Assembly (NCBI GenBank): GCA_037974665.1
Contig: CM075770.1
Coordinates: 21,997,501 to 22,061,500, forward strand
Length of the DNA stretch: 64,000 nucleotides
Origin: Ehretia macrophylla
Taxonomy: Eukaryota; Streptophyta; Magnoliopsida; Boraginales; Ehretiaceae
Direction of reading: 5' to 3'
Of this stretch, positions 10,284 to 22,763 are shown one piece after another; positions within the stretch are counted from its first letter, which is position 1; each line of letters begins with the position of its first letter. The notes under the pieces were generated by a model. It made no database searches. It was not told the origin of the DNA and worked only from the letters and a program-made list of their open reading frames with translations. Both the position numbers and the translations under genes were made by a program.

Positions 10284-13200
10284 TGTCACGCCCCAACCCG
10301 GCCTATAAGGTTAGACTAGGGTGTGATCTAAACATTCAAGTCACGTCTCGTACTCAATTGTTCATGATAATTTAACACTTAATGTATTAGCCTAAACTCC
10401 AAATTTTTTTAAAAAACTGGCAACATAACGGCTGTAATTGGGCTCTTTGGTTTGGCCTAATTCTTTAAACGCCTCAAATTTTCCAATCTCAATTTCATTT
10501 CCAACTAGGATTACTATTTACCATCAATTGAAATGCCTACTGGTTATCTCGATCTCTCCTTTAATTAATAACCTAGCATGATACTATGTCTCATTTTTTT
10601 GTTTATCCTCGTTACAAAAGTACCTGTTGATCTTAGCTTAACAACGAGTACCTGCTTAAGATTTGATTGGTTCATTTTACTTAGCCCTTACCTAGTACTT
10701 CATAATCCTATTATAGATACTAGCAGTAATAATAGCAAAACGACCACAGTAGTGTCTGTCTAGTTATCATCAGTACAAACCAAAATTAGACCCCAAATTA
10801 CAACGGGGGTCTTTTACATTACAAACAACAAGCAACATAAAAGAAGTAGTATTCGAGTAGCATAGTGTTCACAAATAGCCATAATCACGCAAAGCACATA
10901 AGATAGGCAATCACTCCAAGGAATTATCATTAGGCACGTCATCCTCGGGTACTTGTTCTTGATCTTCTTCACCTGAGATGATAAAAGAGGGTGAGTCCTT
11001 ATGAACTCAGCGAGGGGGAACGAGAAATAGGTTTTGAAACTCATTTTTCGGTTCAACTTATGAAAATCCTTTTGCAAGCATGAATATAACACAATTAAGT
11101 ACATAATCAATAATATAAGAGTAAAGGAACACAATTACCCGTCTTTCCTCCCCGAGGTCCTCTAGGGACCAAGCGAGAGTACTTATACACATAGTAAAAA
11201 GGATACGGTGAGCTTTTGCTCTCAGTTCATTTCCAGTATCAGTTGTTGCGGCTGACTTCAAATCATCCCCTTATCATGCCAAGTGGGTGTACTCCGGATG
11301 TACCCCGAAATCCTATGACCCAACTCTCCGAGGAAGTCTAGCCCCCAAGCGAGAGAGGAAATTGGACAATGGTAGTCACGGTTGCATCGGCAAGCCCGAT
11401 GCCGCCCAGTGTGCGTGAACGCTACCACGCCAGAATGAAAGGTTGCAACCTTATATGCAATGCACATTTATGACATTTAATATATCACATTAGGAGGACA
11501 ACAAAGTAGGTTGCCTCCAGACAGTCATAAGATTGCACATTGACAAGTAAACAAGCGAGGCACGATAAGACAAGTAATTTCACTTGAAAGGCATATGGAG
11601 TTATATGAACATTAAATGGGCAGCCATGTAACACACATAAATCAAGTCATATAACTCATTTCAACATTCACGTAATCAAATAATAAGATTACTCAACATG
11701 CAACAACATCTACGTGGGTTTGGATGCAAGAAAGGCCTATTTGTCGACATGCAATGATCAAAATCACATTTAGGGCTATAAGGGAAACTACGGCAACCTA
11801 CTAAACATATAATTACACAATATCCAAAGGATCAACACTTAGTGAATATACCTAATCATTAGGGTTTCTATTTTGTGCCTACCCGTGCGATTAAGCTCCA
11901 AATCAACTCAAAATCAATCTCAAGCCAAGCATCAATTAATTCAAACATCCCCAAGTATTCAAAACAGTCCACACAACATCCCAATGCCACAATCCCAAGC
12001 ATTTAATATCACAAGAGAAGTTACAACAAATTTTCTAAGCATACAACTAAGTGAAACCCTCACTGCAATAGGCTATTTTCTTACAATCATTAAGACAAGC
12101 AAACAATCTCCAATTCCAGTGAATAATATGTCAAATTAAATCTTCAGAAGCGAACTAAATTCAAAAACAAACCTTGCATCATTTGGAGTTCGAGATCAAT
12201 AGTTATAGCCAAAACAGTGGGATTGCACAAAACTGTCCAGATTTGCACACATTTAAATACTTGTCATTGTTGAGGTCTTTAGGGTCAGATTTAGCCTTAG
12301 TCCATTTCTGAAAAAAATGTCCAGAACTGAAAAACCTATAATCACACCAAATTTCATGCATTTTGGACATCATTTACTAAGTCAAAACTGGTTCGTTCTA
12401 CAAGGTCAGTGCATCTGCCAAAACCTGCTTCATTTTTTCCAGACTTCCAGATTTGGACACATTTTAATGATTTGCCACTTTGAGGACCTTAGAGTCAAAA
12501 TTAGCATTGACCTATTTCTTCGAAAAATGTTCAAAACTGGAAAAACTGGTTACCTACTAACTTTCATTCATTTTCAACATTATTTGCCTAGCCAAACTCA
12601 CCTCGTAAGCACAAGACAGAAAGCTGTCACCAAACCCGATTTCATCTATCATCACCTTCAAGCCAAAATCTTGCCATGCATGGTTGTAAAAGCTTATGAA
12701 CACACATATAACTCAAGTACAGAAGCAAGGACATACATTTAAGAGCATGCATGTGGATTTTTGAAAGGTTTTCAAGAAGTTTTAGCCCTCACCTTAGCAA
12801 ATCAACAAGAAGATGCACAAAACTTTGATGAAGCACAAATTTCTTCTTCTTCCTTGCTTAGCCGAGACTCCAACTCGATTTTCTATATTTTTCTTAGCAT
12901 AGTGGCCAAGTTCTTAGTAGGTGCATGTGGTTAGAACAAGAAGAAAAGAAATGGAAGCTAGTAAACTCACCTAGGCCGAAATGGTGACTCAAAGAGCTTG
13001 CATGTGTGATTCTTGCAACTTAGATAGCTTGGTCGAGTTTCTTTGCTTGTTGCTTGTCTTGATGCACCATAGAATGATGAAGATGAGCTATGGAAAGATG
13101 AAACTCAGCCAAGTCCAAGAGAGAGAGAGAGAGGAATGAGAGGGAGAGAGAGAAATGTGAGGAGAATGAGAGAAATGAAAAAAAATGATAGCTTTTGCAA

Positions 13201-13865
13201 ATGTTAATGCAAGTGTTCGGCCTTGAGCTTAGCAATTCTGATTTTTATGTCTTCAAGAAGCATTTTGAAATTCCTAGCATGGGCATGGAGCATCTTGTCG
13301 AGATTTGTGGTGCATTGGTAGTGTTTTTGAGCTTTTTTTTTTTTTTTGCACTTGTGTCATAACTTGTCATAGAATTGTCTAGAATCAATTTTGAATTGAG
13401 CAAGCAAGCATAAATGCCACGAGGTGGTCGGCCAAGGCTTAAGAAATCTGAATTTTTTGTCATCTTTTGAGCATTATTTAATTGTGTGTTGAAAGTGCAA
13501 AAAGAATAAGGAATATATGACTTTTTGTGAGATTTTGTCTTCTAGTGGGTTCAATTAGTAATTTAATAATAGTTAGTGGAATTTGTAGGATTAATTAATG
13601 ATCTAGTGCTTCGTGTAAGATGCTTTCTTGATTAGTGTGAGGGCACGCTTTCCTAGGTCTAGGGCACGCACTACGAGGTAGGGCACAAATTACGAGACAA
13701 ATGCACATTTTCCAAGTAAATGCACACAACCCTAAATGAATGCTCGTAATTCAATGCAAGGCACATAAAATGAAACAAAATTCTTAAACCTAGGTCAAGG
13801 CATGTAAATCTAGATTAGGGCACACGAAACGAGGTATCGCACGCAAATCGGGTTTGGGCCTCACA
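10284..13865 (-). repeat. 5' LTR of element D
   Basis: The 3,582-bp partner of 2090-5462. It retains the ~208-bp segment (about 11873-12080) that the other LTR lacks; solo LTR E also has it (about 41590-41800), so presence is ancestral. CTATTTT stands at both edges of the segment, consistent with deletion by microhomology in the partner. Same landmarks: dyad near 11290-11310, hairpin 10992-11009, GA microsatellite near 13115-13155, T run near 13334-13347, GCAC-rich subrepeats near 13640-13860. Confidence 0.93.
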
Positions 13866-14099
13866 TTGTTCCTAAAGATCCCCCTTTCATTGGGATTGAA
13901 CCTAACTAGCATGTCTCATCTGACTATTCCCATCCCCGGGATCGGCGGATAATTTGACTCTTGTGCAAAAAAGTCTGGAATGCCAAGTACAGGTATTTTA
14001 CCTGCATTCCTATCAATGAAAGGTCTAACTGTTGGAATAATGATTTCCATTGTTGTTTGATACATTTCGGTCGTAACATTAGTTAATTAGGTGAAGGTA
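13866..14099. other. Organellar-type spacer right of element D
   Basis: Continues the interrupted 1-2089 segment. The minus strand has one fairly long open stretch, including the words TTEMYQTTMEIIIPTV and KIPVLGIPDFFAQ with one stop; I cannot assign it to a family. It ends at the tRNA-Ser relic. Confidence 0.4.
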
Positions 14100-14186
14100 C
14101 AGAAAGAGAGGGATTCGAACGCTCGGTAAACAAAAACGTACATAGCAATTCCAATGCTACGCCTTAAACCACTCGGCCATCTCTCA
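14100..14186 (-). tRNA. trnS-GGA: trnS-GGA relic of plastid type
   Basis: Reads as a class II serine tRNA with long variable arm and anticodon GGA (loop TTGGAAT). It closely follows the plastid trnS-GGA sequence, which many plant mitochondrial genomes have taken up. Decay is visible: the first acceptor base no longer pairs, the T stem has a mismatch (GAGCG opposite CCCTC), and position 38 of the anticodon loop is changed. It is probably non-functional in the nucleus. Confidence 0.85.
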
Positions 14187-14854
14187 TACATAATGATTAT
14201 AACCCAAAAACCGAGTGAATAGCGAGTCATTCATATTCTATTATTTGATAGGTACGACCAATCAATTCTAACTAGAAAAATAGAAAATTTTGTATTCCCT
14301 TGCTAAGCCTTGTTTGATCTTTCTTTTTTGAATATTTTCCTTCCTTGGATTAGTACTGGGATGCATATATCAAAAGCTCAGTGTGCAATTTGAATGAAAT
14401 AGATTTTTTTTTTCTAATTCGCAATTAGTATAGTAATTGAGGTTAGACAAAATAGGAGCCAAATTAGGAAATCATTTTTTAATCTGGAAAAGTATTATAT
14501 TAGGGTGAAATTCATTTTGTATCATACAAGAAATGAATTCCAGTTGTGTATGTGCTCCCGAGAAAAAAAAAGTACTTTTATTCCATTACATGGATCGGGT
14601 CAAAAAACCAGACCCAATCTCTCTTGGAATCCTAAATATGCCAATAATGAATTGTACTAATCCACATATGTCTCTCTCCCATCAATCGGTACTAGTTGAA
14701 GTAATAAGAATTCCCCTATTTGTTTGATGAGAAATGCAAAATGAAAAAGGATAGAAAAAACAAAAAAAGATCCCCCGTTGGGAATGAAATTCTACTCCCT
14801 GTTCCCCTTGTCACTGAAAATGAAGAGATGAATTGATGTATTTATTGAATCCGT
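14187..14854. other. Plastid/mitochondrial-like spacer between tRNA relics
   Basis: AT-rich sequence with A and T runs. A 64-codon open frame (14533-14727) has no recognised domain. Texture fits plastid intergenic DNA, and the last ~100 bases lead directly into the trnD relic. The two tRNA genes are not neighbours in ordinary plastid maps, so the arrangement is more likely mitochondrial. Confidence 0.45.
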
Positions 14855-14928
14855 CGGGACTGACAGGGCTCGAACCCGCAGCTTCCGCATTGACAGGGCA
14901 GTGCTTTGACCGATTGAACTACAATCCC
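14855..14928 (-). tRNA. trnD-GUC: trnD-GUC relic of plastid type
   Basis: A 74-base sequence matching plastid-type aspartate tRNA: 5' GGGATTGTAGTTCAA, anticodon loop CTGTCAA (GTC) and T arm GCGGGTTCGAGCCCTG. Substitutions in the anticodon stem leave one mismatch (C opposite T) and one wobble, so it is decaying. Plant mitochondria commonly carry this plastid-derived gene. Confidence 0.85.
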
Positions 14929-15912
14929 AGGAAAATTAGGTGTACAGCCTAAAAATTCTTATTTGTTCTCTTCATTCGAACCATTTAGTTTCGCCGTCTT
15001 GTAATAGAGACACAAATGATATACTATATTATTATATAATTCTAATTAATATGCAGTAGACTCATAGTGGGCTAATTCATGAATTAAATCAAATGGGCCC
15101 TTATTAACTAAAGAGTCATGCTCTTTAAACGCCCTGAGAAATAGGCTTAAGTCATCGCTTCAAATCCAATAAAAGGACTTTTTTTTCCCACGAAACTCCA
15201 GTCTCTCTTATTTATAAGAGATTCTGACGAACCTTAGTGTCTTCATTTTTAAGCAGAGGATATAAATATGAAAAAAAGGTAACCGCCTGGCGAGTCATTT
15301 TTTTTTTCGTTTTTAAGTGGAATGTTCATTATGATGATAAGTAGTCGATTAGGAGAACTGCTATGTCACTACAGGGTATACTCTTCCTCATGTTTCATTA
15401 TTCATATTTTATGTCCTGAGACATAGATATTCTAGATACCCCATTATGAATCGCCAAAGTCTTCCTACTTCTCCATTGTTCCCATCAGATCCAAAAAATA
15501 AGAAATCAATCAAAAGTTAGTGGACCTGAAGTGAATCATGACTATATAAGCTATTATGATATTAAGAGTTTCAATATAGATGAAATCGTGGAAGCGGACC
15601 TTTGATTTCCTTGGACCACGTAAGAATTCGTCGTCCGATTGAATCTGCTTGTTCCTGGATGCTCTATAGGAATCCATCGTTATTCCTTTTCCTCCACTCC
15701 TCCACCTATAAAGGTTCATTCTGAGTCACAAGAGCAATCTCTTTTTTTTTAATGATTTTTTCTTTTTGTTATGGTAATGCAATGCAAAATCAGGTTGTTT
15801 CTGATGATGAAAAGAGCTTTTACCTTATGTGAAATAAATGAAAACCTGAAATGTCAGTAATGTTAGAAGACGACTGTCGGTATCTGATAGTCAGATACCT
15901 GTAGTCGGTATA
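14929..15912. other. AT-rich organellar-type spacer
   Basis: No gene recognised. The minus strand has a 69-codon open frame (15510-15719) with no known domain. T and A runs near 15180, 15300 and 15740 resemble plastid spacer DNA. It leads into the gypsy relic. Confidence 0.4.
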
Positions 15913-16180
15913 TCTTTGAAAGCTCAGACGGAGAGAATAAACGGACTCCTTGAGGGCTACTTAAGCCACTTTAGTGCAAACCAGAAGGACTGGAGCTCTT
16001 GGATGTTGCTCAGTGCTGCTATAACTTAACAACCAAAAAGCTCTGCGTCGAACTTCAGCCTCTTCGAGTTGGCCACAGGGCAACAACCTCTGACTCCCCA
16101 TACTATTATGAGATAAGGGGACTTGCCCATCAGCCTACTTTGCCAAGAGGTGGCATGAGTGCAACAACCTAGCCCGAACC
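15913..16180 (+). pseudogene. Gypsy integrase relic G, 5' part
   Basis: Plus-strand reading gives AQTERINGLLEGYLSHF, SANQKDW, then FELATGQQPLTPHTI and, after a frame change, SAYFAKRWHECNNLART. These match in order the integrase region just past the catalytic Glu of plant gypsy elements. Internal stops and frame changes show it is dead. It is cut at GAACC by insertion of element A and resumes at 36957, where the reading LART continues as YLNNRQ. It was therefore an older resident of the organellar-type DNA. Confidence 0.8.
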
Positions 16181-18801
16181 TGTGATAACCCGAACCCGGC
16201 ATGCATTTAATGGCATTTAATTGCATTTAACTAGTGACATCTTAAATGTTAGCATTGGATTATGTGTTTACTTTTAGTTGAACATTTATTTGTAGCTCTA
16301 TTTTCATATTTCTTTTAGAAGTAACTAGAATAGTACTTGAGCTAATTATTCTAATGGAATATCAACAAATTTTCATATTGATGTCAATCGATTTTATTTT
16401 TCTTGCACTTAAAGGCTCGGTTTTCAATTAAATGAAAAGTAGCTCCGAGCCGGAGTAAATTTTAAACTATAATGCTTTTCAAAATGATATATTTCTTAGA
16501 TTCTTCGAGATTTAATTGTTATTCTTTTGTTGTCGCAACGTGCATTGCATATCGAGAGCGTTAGCTAGGAAACGGTTTCCAGTCCTCAGCAAATAGTGAA
16601 ATTAGTATTTAGATGACTAAAATTTTATAATTTAATTGTTGCTAGCTAGAATTAATTTTGGTGTTAGTTATTTAGCTTAAAAATGCACAAAAATAAGCCA
16701 TTTTGACTAGTTTTTAAGTTGTTTGACCAACCTTGACCAACTTTGACCAAATTGTCTCCATTTTAAGCTAAAAGAAAGCAAAAAAAAAAAACAGAGTTGA
16801 AATCAGAGAGGGCAGGGCCGAAAATGAGGGAGAGAAAAAAAAAAGAAAATTCAACTTCAAATCATCAAATCTTCGCGTGAGCTTCTACGGGGTGGTTTCC
16901 GAGGCATCCTACGAGGTTTTCCTAGCGTCTAGGAGTGTCTAAGGTGAGGTTTTCATCGTTATTTGCGCATTTGAAATATTTGTATCTAAACTTTGATTTT
17001 TAGAAATTATCCGTAGATTGCTGTTTAAATCGTTTTGATACTTCTAGAATGTTCCTTGGCAATTGTAGAACATGTATTTATAGCTTTTTAACATTTTCTG
17101 CGGTTAAATGTTGAGATTGGAATATAAAGTTGTTAGTTGAATAGTGTTTTATGAATAGTAAACCCTTGGAACGATGAACTTGCCCCGTTATGCTGTCCGT
17201 TGATGTGAAAATGTGCTAGGTATGCTAGAATGCCTAAATGTGTGGTTTAATTGGAATGTGTAATGGAAAAACGGAGAAAAACGGCTTAGTGAAAGTCGGG
17301 GTCGTTTAGGTCGACTTTAGCGTTTTCTCGTTTTGCTTGATGGCATTGTTTCGGGAGCCCATGGAAGCACTTTTGTTGCGGTCGTGGTGTTGGTTGGGTG
17401 TTTGGTTGGTATAGTTGTAGTTCAAATGAGCAAAAGGGGAAAACCGGACTTTGCGTGAATTCTAGGGTTAAGTAGGGTTTCGGAGTCTCTAGATGTGCTT
17501 TATAGTGACCTAGGGAGATTGGCGAAGTCGGTTTCCGAAACTCGTGGCTCGTTTGGAGATGGTAGTGTTTTGATAGTTGGGGCCGATTTGAGACTTTGTG
17601 TGTTTTCTTGACATTGTGCCTATAGAATGCTTGTTAATGCTTATTATTGCTTGTTATGCTTGCTAATGCTTATTCCGCTTGTTAGAGTTGGTTGTTGATT
17701 GAAATGTTTATCCATTGTTGAGAATGCTTGATATCTTGTTTATCGCTCGTTTATCGCCTTGTATCGAGTCTTGCATTGTATAGTGTCTCGCGCGTGAGTG
17801 ATGAGCCTCTCTGGGTAGCCTCGGGTTGCCAGTGTTGGTTGCTCTAGCTCCGCTGCTATTCCCATTCTCGCTTGGGTTGCCTCCCAGGGAGATTTGGGTC
17901 GTAGATTTGATTGGATACTTCCGGGGTATTCCAAACTGGTGTTATAAGGTGGTTGCGCGCTTATTGTCATCGTTGTCAACATCAAGCTCGAGATTGATGT
18001 ATCGCTCGTGAAATGGTACATTGCTCGTATGAGTGAACCATAGCCTTCTGAGTGTGGTATAGCTTTGAGTGGTTATGTTATTGCTTTCTTTGATTGTTTA
18101 TTGTGTTGCCAATTATATTGAATGTCTTTTTATTGATTATATTGCTTAACTGTACCTATTTGCATTGCACGATCTTCTTTCTCTCCACCTCGATAACTGT
18201 CTCGCCCTCACTGAGTATACGTGTTGTGTATACTCACACCTCACCACTATATTTCAGGAAATGCCTTGTTAGCTGAAAAGTTCGTGGATATGTGATAGTT
18301 CGTGCCTGAAGAGTTGTCTTGCGTGCTTTGTGGCTTGAGCTGTCAAAGATGTAAAGATATATGCTTTCATATGTTGTATGTATTTATTGTTAAAAGAAAT
18401 GTAAATTTAAATCTAGCTTGGTTGTTGAGGTGGTTTGATAAGTTAGATTATGTACTTAGTTAATGTAGCTTATCTTCAATGTATGTTTGTAATGACAAAG
18501 AAAAAAAAATAAAAAAATTTGATAGTCTAGCTTATACAATAGGATGGTGAAGTTTAATTGCTAAGCATGAATGTATATTTACTTGTGATTTGCATGTTGT
18601 GAACCAAGGCTCGGATGGCCTTGAGGTGATTGAATGTTTGGACATGGTATTGGTCCACTTATATGCTGTCGCAGGTTTGTTGCTTTTGCCTAGAAACAGG
18701 GGAGACTCCGTCCGTGTTTCCCTAAAATTTTGCCCTGGTTTGGTTTGGGTTGTGATTAGTTTGATAGAACTCCCGGTCTCGAGAAGGATCGGGGTGTTAT
18801 A
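16181..18801 (+). repeat. 5' LTR of element A
   Basis: A 2,621-bp LTR pairing with 34342-36956. It contains the CCGG-centred dyad near 17913-17932 and the TGAG...CTCA hairpin at 18212-18236. Near the 3' end is the segment GGAGACTCCGTCCG, which also occurs, reversed, in F. Short reading frames inside it are not conserved as protein. Confidence 0.92.
18212..18236 (+). promoter_or_regulatory. LTR hairpin of element A
   Basis: A perfect 9-bp inverted repeat, TGAGTATAC and GTATACTCA, with 7-base loop GTGTTGT. It is preceded by GCCCTCAC. It also occurs in the 3' LTR (36363-36387) and in both LTRs of B (22104-22128; 33403-33427, the last with one broken pair). Confidence 0.65.
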
Positions 18802-20200
18802 GGTGGTATCAGAGCTTGTTTAGCTCATAAGCCGGGACAGGGTCCTCGGTCTGGTGGGTAGTGACCCTTGAATGTGTGCTTGTTAAGTGTGTCTTGAAAG
18901 TGTATGCTTGTATGTGAGATTGTGTGTCTTGACTTGAATGTATGCACTTATGTGATATAGTTATGTGTTATGTGTTAAATGTTTCTCAAGAAAGGTGAAA
19001 TGTCTAGTTGTCTATCGAATTGACTTATTGAATTGGCATTGTGAATTGAATTGACCTTGTGAATTGTTATTTGCTTGAAGTATTACTTGTAATGAATGTA
19101 TAAAATGTCTTGAATTAGCTATGACGTGATTTGAATTGATTATGTTGTGCTTGACTTGATTTCCGTGCTTGAGTGACTTTGTTGAATAAACTATTTTGTA
19201 AACTTGCTTGCATAATAGTTTAAGGCATGTGTATAACAGTGATATATTGGCATTCATATATGTTCCGTGGAAATGGTAAGTAAGTCCTCTTTCTCCCCTG
19301 AAGAAAGTGGCTCACCGCTGGCTTTTCAAAGTATATGGATTGGCAAGAAATGAATGGCATTTGACTAGCCTTGATTTGGGAGTTGGTGTTTGTCTTTGGA
19401 GCTCAGTTATTGGCAAACTTCTAAGATTCTTCCTTGTGATTGGAAATCATAAAAGAGTAGCTTTCTTTTGGGATTCTATTTGGTTGTTGTCTAGTGGCAT
19501 TCTTTGGTTTCTTATTGGGTATTCTTTGGGGACTTCTATTGGCATTTCTTGGTGGATTTGGCTATTGGGATTTTAATCGGCCTTATTGCACAGTATTATC
19601 TGTGGTATATGTGTCTTGATCTTTATTGGTATAATACTGGCATCTCTGATTGGAAATTCTTCAATGGTATTTTATGGAATTCTCAGTGGCCAATTATTTA
19701 GTATTTACTTATTGGGCAAACTTGGCTACTTTCTTATTGGAGCATTGTTTTGGATATCTTTTTCCGTGTTCCTCAGTAGGTTTGGTATTTGGAGTTCCTA
19801 TCAGACTTATTGTATAATACTAGTTATGGTATTCTTTGAAATTCTTATTGAGCGTTCTATTGGTATTTTCCTTATGAGCAAGGTTGTATGAAGTTCTCCC
19901 TTGGCAAACAGTGAAGAGGCCTCAGAGTTTGGTTTTGGTATGTTGTTCACCAGTTCGGTGTTTATCCTTGGAGTTTCGTCTAGTTGGGAAAACTATATTC
20001 GTTTTTCAACCTGGATGTCTTATTGGGCACATTATATTTCCTTTGCTATTTTCGTTGTCATTCTTCTCGGTATTTGATAGCAGTACTCAGGATCTAATTA
20101 GTTATTCTATGGGGTTATTAGTTGGAAGACTCCTTTGGACCTATGAAAGTATATTTGATTGGGTTTCTTAGTATTTTCTTCAGCACCCTCAACAGGGAAT
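18802..20200 (+). other. Internal region of element A, left part, with primer-binding site
   Basis: Two bases after the LTR, TGGTATCAGAGC (18804-18815) is the tRNA-iMet primer-binding site. The rest has no gag-pol. From about 19300 the plus strand becomes G/T-rich with many TATTGG, TTTGG and ATTCTT words at short irregular spacing. Translation gives long hydrophobic strings broken by stops, the result of T-rich codons. The internal region of B is similar. The region is interrupted at GGAAT (20196-20200) by B. Confidence 0.8.
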
Positions 20201-22276
20201 TGTGATACCCCGAACCTGGCATGTATTCAATAGCATTTAAAGTTCATTTAAATTGCATTTTATTGACCTTTCACCTTCTTTGACCAAACTAGTTGACATT
20301 TCATCTACATTGACCAACTAGGACAAGGTGGAAATTTTTGAAATGTTTAATAAAAGGCAAACTTGGGATTAGAAATAAAAAAATGCAATGTTAAGTTAGT
20401 CAAATTTTGGGTCAACTTTGGAATTAAATCTGAACCAATTGGGGAAGAGTTAGGTAGCAAATTATATATGGTTGGAAATCTCTATGAGTCTAGTTTCTGA
20501 GGCTTCAAACCGTTCGTGAATTGGAGTTTTCTAGAAGAAGTTATGGCCATTTTCGTAAGGTCGCGCATAGCTGTTTTGGTTTAGCGGGTTGACCGAATTT
20601 TGACCTTTGACTTCTTGTCATTTTTTTTTTCTAAATAAGCAGAATGCACACGAAAAAAACAGAGAAAAAAAGGCTTGAAACCATGAGGAAAAGAAGGAGA
20701 AAAAAAAAAGAAAATCTCAACTTCAAATCTTCGATTCTTCACGTGGGCTTGTGCGGGGTGGTTTCCGAGGCACTCTACGAGGTTTTCCTAGCGTCTAGGA
20801 GCGTCTAAGGTGAGGGTTTCATTGTTATTTGCGCATTTGAAATATTTGTATCTAAACTTGATTTTTGGATTTTATGCGTAGATTGTTGTTTTAATCGTTT
20901 TGTTGCTTAAAGAATGTTCCTTGTTGATTGTAAAACATGTATTTATAGCTTTTTAACATTTTATGTGGTTAAATATTGGAATTGAAATATAAATTGTTTG
21001 ATGAACAGTAAATTATGAATAGTAAACCCCTGTTTCGATGAAGTTGCTCCGTTACGCGTTCTGTTGATGTAGGAAGATGCTAGATATGCTAGAATGCCTA
21101 AATGTGTAGTTTAGTTGGAATGTGTAATGGAAAAACGGAGAAAAACGGCTTAGTGAAAGTCGGGGTCGTTTAGGTCGAGTTTGGCGTTTTCTCGTTTTGC
21201 GTGTTGGCATTGTTTCGGGAGGCCATTGAAGCACTTTTGGTGCGATTATGGGATCGGTTGGGTGTTTGGTTGGTATAAATGTAGTTCAAACGAGCAAAGG
21301 GGGAAATCAGGGCTTTGCGCGAATTCTAGGGTAAAGTAGGGTTTCAGGGTCCTTGGACGTGCCTTATGGTGACCTAGGAGGATTGGCGAAGTCGGTTTCT
21401 AGAACTCGTGGCTCGTTTGGAAATGGTAGTGTTTGATAATTGGGGCCGATTTGTGATTTTGCTTGTTATCTTGATATTATGCCTATAGAATGCTTAGGGT
21501 TGCTTGATATACTTGTTTAATTGGTGTTATTGTTGCTTATTATTGCTTGTTATGCTTGAAAAGTTAGTTGAATGCTAGTATTGATTGTGATTGCTTGTTA
21601 TCTCGTTTGTTGTCACTAGTTTGTATTGTTGTGCTATCGCTCGTTTATTGCCTTGTATCGAGTCTTGCATTGCATAGTGTCAGCACGTGAGTGATGGGCC
21701 TCTCTGGGTAGCCTCGGGTTGCCAGTGTTGGTTGCTCTAGCTCCGTAGCTATTCCCTCTTCTCGCTTGGGCTGCCTCCCAGGGAGATTTGGGTCGTAGAT
21801 TGATGGATACTTCCGGGGTATTCCAAACTGGTGTTATAAGGTGGATGCGTGCTTATTGTCATCGTTGTCAACATCAAGCTCGAGATTGATGTATCGCTCG
21901 TGAAATGGTACATTGCTCGTATAAGTGAACTATAGCCTTCAAAGTGTGGTATAGCTTTGAATGGTTGTGTTAATGCTTTCAGTAATTGCTTATTGTATTG
22001 ATTATTTGTTTTGATTGCTTATTTCTCAGTTATATTGCTTAACTGTCTTATTTGCATTGCACGACTTTCTTTCTCTCCAATTCGATATCTGTCTCGCCCT
22101 CACTGAGTATACGTGTTGTGTATACTCACTCCTCACCACCACATTTCAGGAAATGCCATGTTAGCTGGAAAGTTTGTGATTTCGTGAAAGTCCGTACTTG
22201 AAAAGTTGTCCTGCGTGCCTATGTGACTTGAGTTGTCAAAGTTGTAAAGTTGTATGCTTTTATGTATTATATGTAT
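20201..22276 (+). repeat. 5' LTR of element B, first part (continues 29264-29658)
   Basis: Aligns with 31499-33970 to the point where C is inserted (TGTAT at 22272-22276). The remaining 395 bases follow C at 29264-29658. The hairpin is at 22104-22128 and the CCGG dyad near 21805-21825. Confidence 0.9.
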
Positions 22277-22743
22277 TGTAATGCCCCGATCCCTCACGAG
22301 ACCGGAGTCTCTAATAACCATGCTATTCTCAACCCAATACCCAACCCGGTCACAAAATTTTAGAGAAAACGGACAGAGTTTTCCCTGTACCGTGAACATT
22401 CTGGAAACCTGTAAGCATTCAAATAAAACACGAAGCAAAGGAACAACATTTCTAATTGAAATCCCAACTTCAAGGTCATCCAAGCCTTAAGCAACACAAG
22501 ACAAAGCAGAAGCATAAGTTATTACATGCCACAATTCCATAACATTTACTAGATCCACTTAGCTTTCAAATTGCAACCACTCAAATATATATACATAAGC
22601 CCTTAGGCTCCAAAATAGAACATAAAGTAGACAAGCAAGGTCTTCTATAGTTTAGCAAGCAATCACTCCAATCTCAAGTAATAGTACACAGCAACCAAGG
22701 CAACTCCTCCAACTGCACCACCTGAAACATGTTTAGCGAGGTA

Positions 22744-22763
22744 TGAGCAATCACAATTGCTCA
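22744..22763 (-). promoter_or_regulatory. LTR hairpin of element C
   Basis: Perfect 8-bp inverted repeat TGAGCAAT/ATTGCTCA with a 4-base loop. The second copy is at 26692-26711. It is flanked by GTGAGGG, the reverse of the CCCTCAC that precedes the hairpin in A and B. The arms differ from those of A and D but keep TGAG/CTCA at the base. Confidence 0.65.

Larger units (their letters stand above)
2090..13865 (-). mobile_element. Element D: Ty3/gypsy chromovirus (Tekay/Del type), decayed full-length copy
   Basis: An 11.8-kb LTR retrotransposon on the minus strand. Both LTRs run TGTCACGCCC...CTCACA in plus coordinates. A tRNA-iMet-type primer-binding site lies inside the right LTR and a polypurine tract inside the left LTR, so transcription would go right to left. 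The internal order is gag, zinc knuckles, protease, RT, RNase H, integrase and a C-terminal chromodomain, which defines a chromovirus. Very long LTRs and the chromodomain sequence fit the Tekay/Del clade. The flanks share TTGT (left 2086-2089, right 13866-13869), a 4-bp match where 5 bp is usual. The first 150 bp of the LTR pair differ at about 7 positions, so it is not recent. Eight in-frame stops and one frameshift make it non-autonomous. Confidence 0.93.

Noticed and set aside
2090-13865. A clean 5-bp target duplication for element D
   Set aside because: Only TTGT (4 bp) matches between flanks; TTTGT against TTGTT does not match over five bases.
14533-14727. 64-codon frame between the tRNA relics as an organelle gene
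   Set aside because: No recognised plastid or mitochondrial family; short and in AT-rich spacer.
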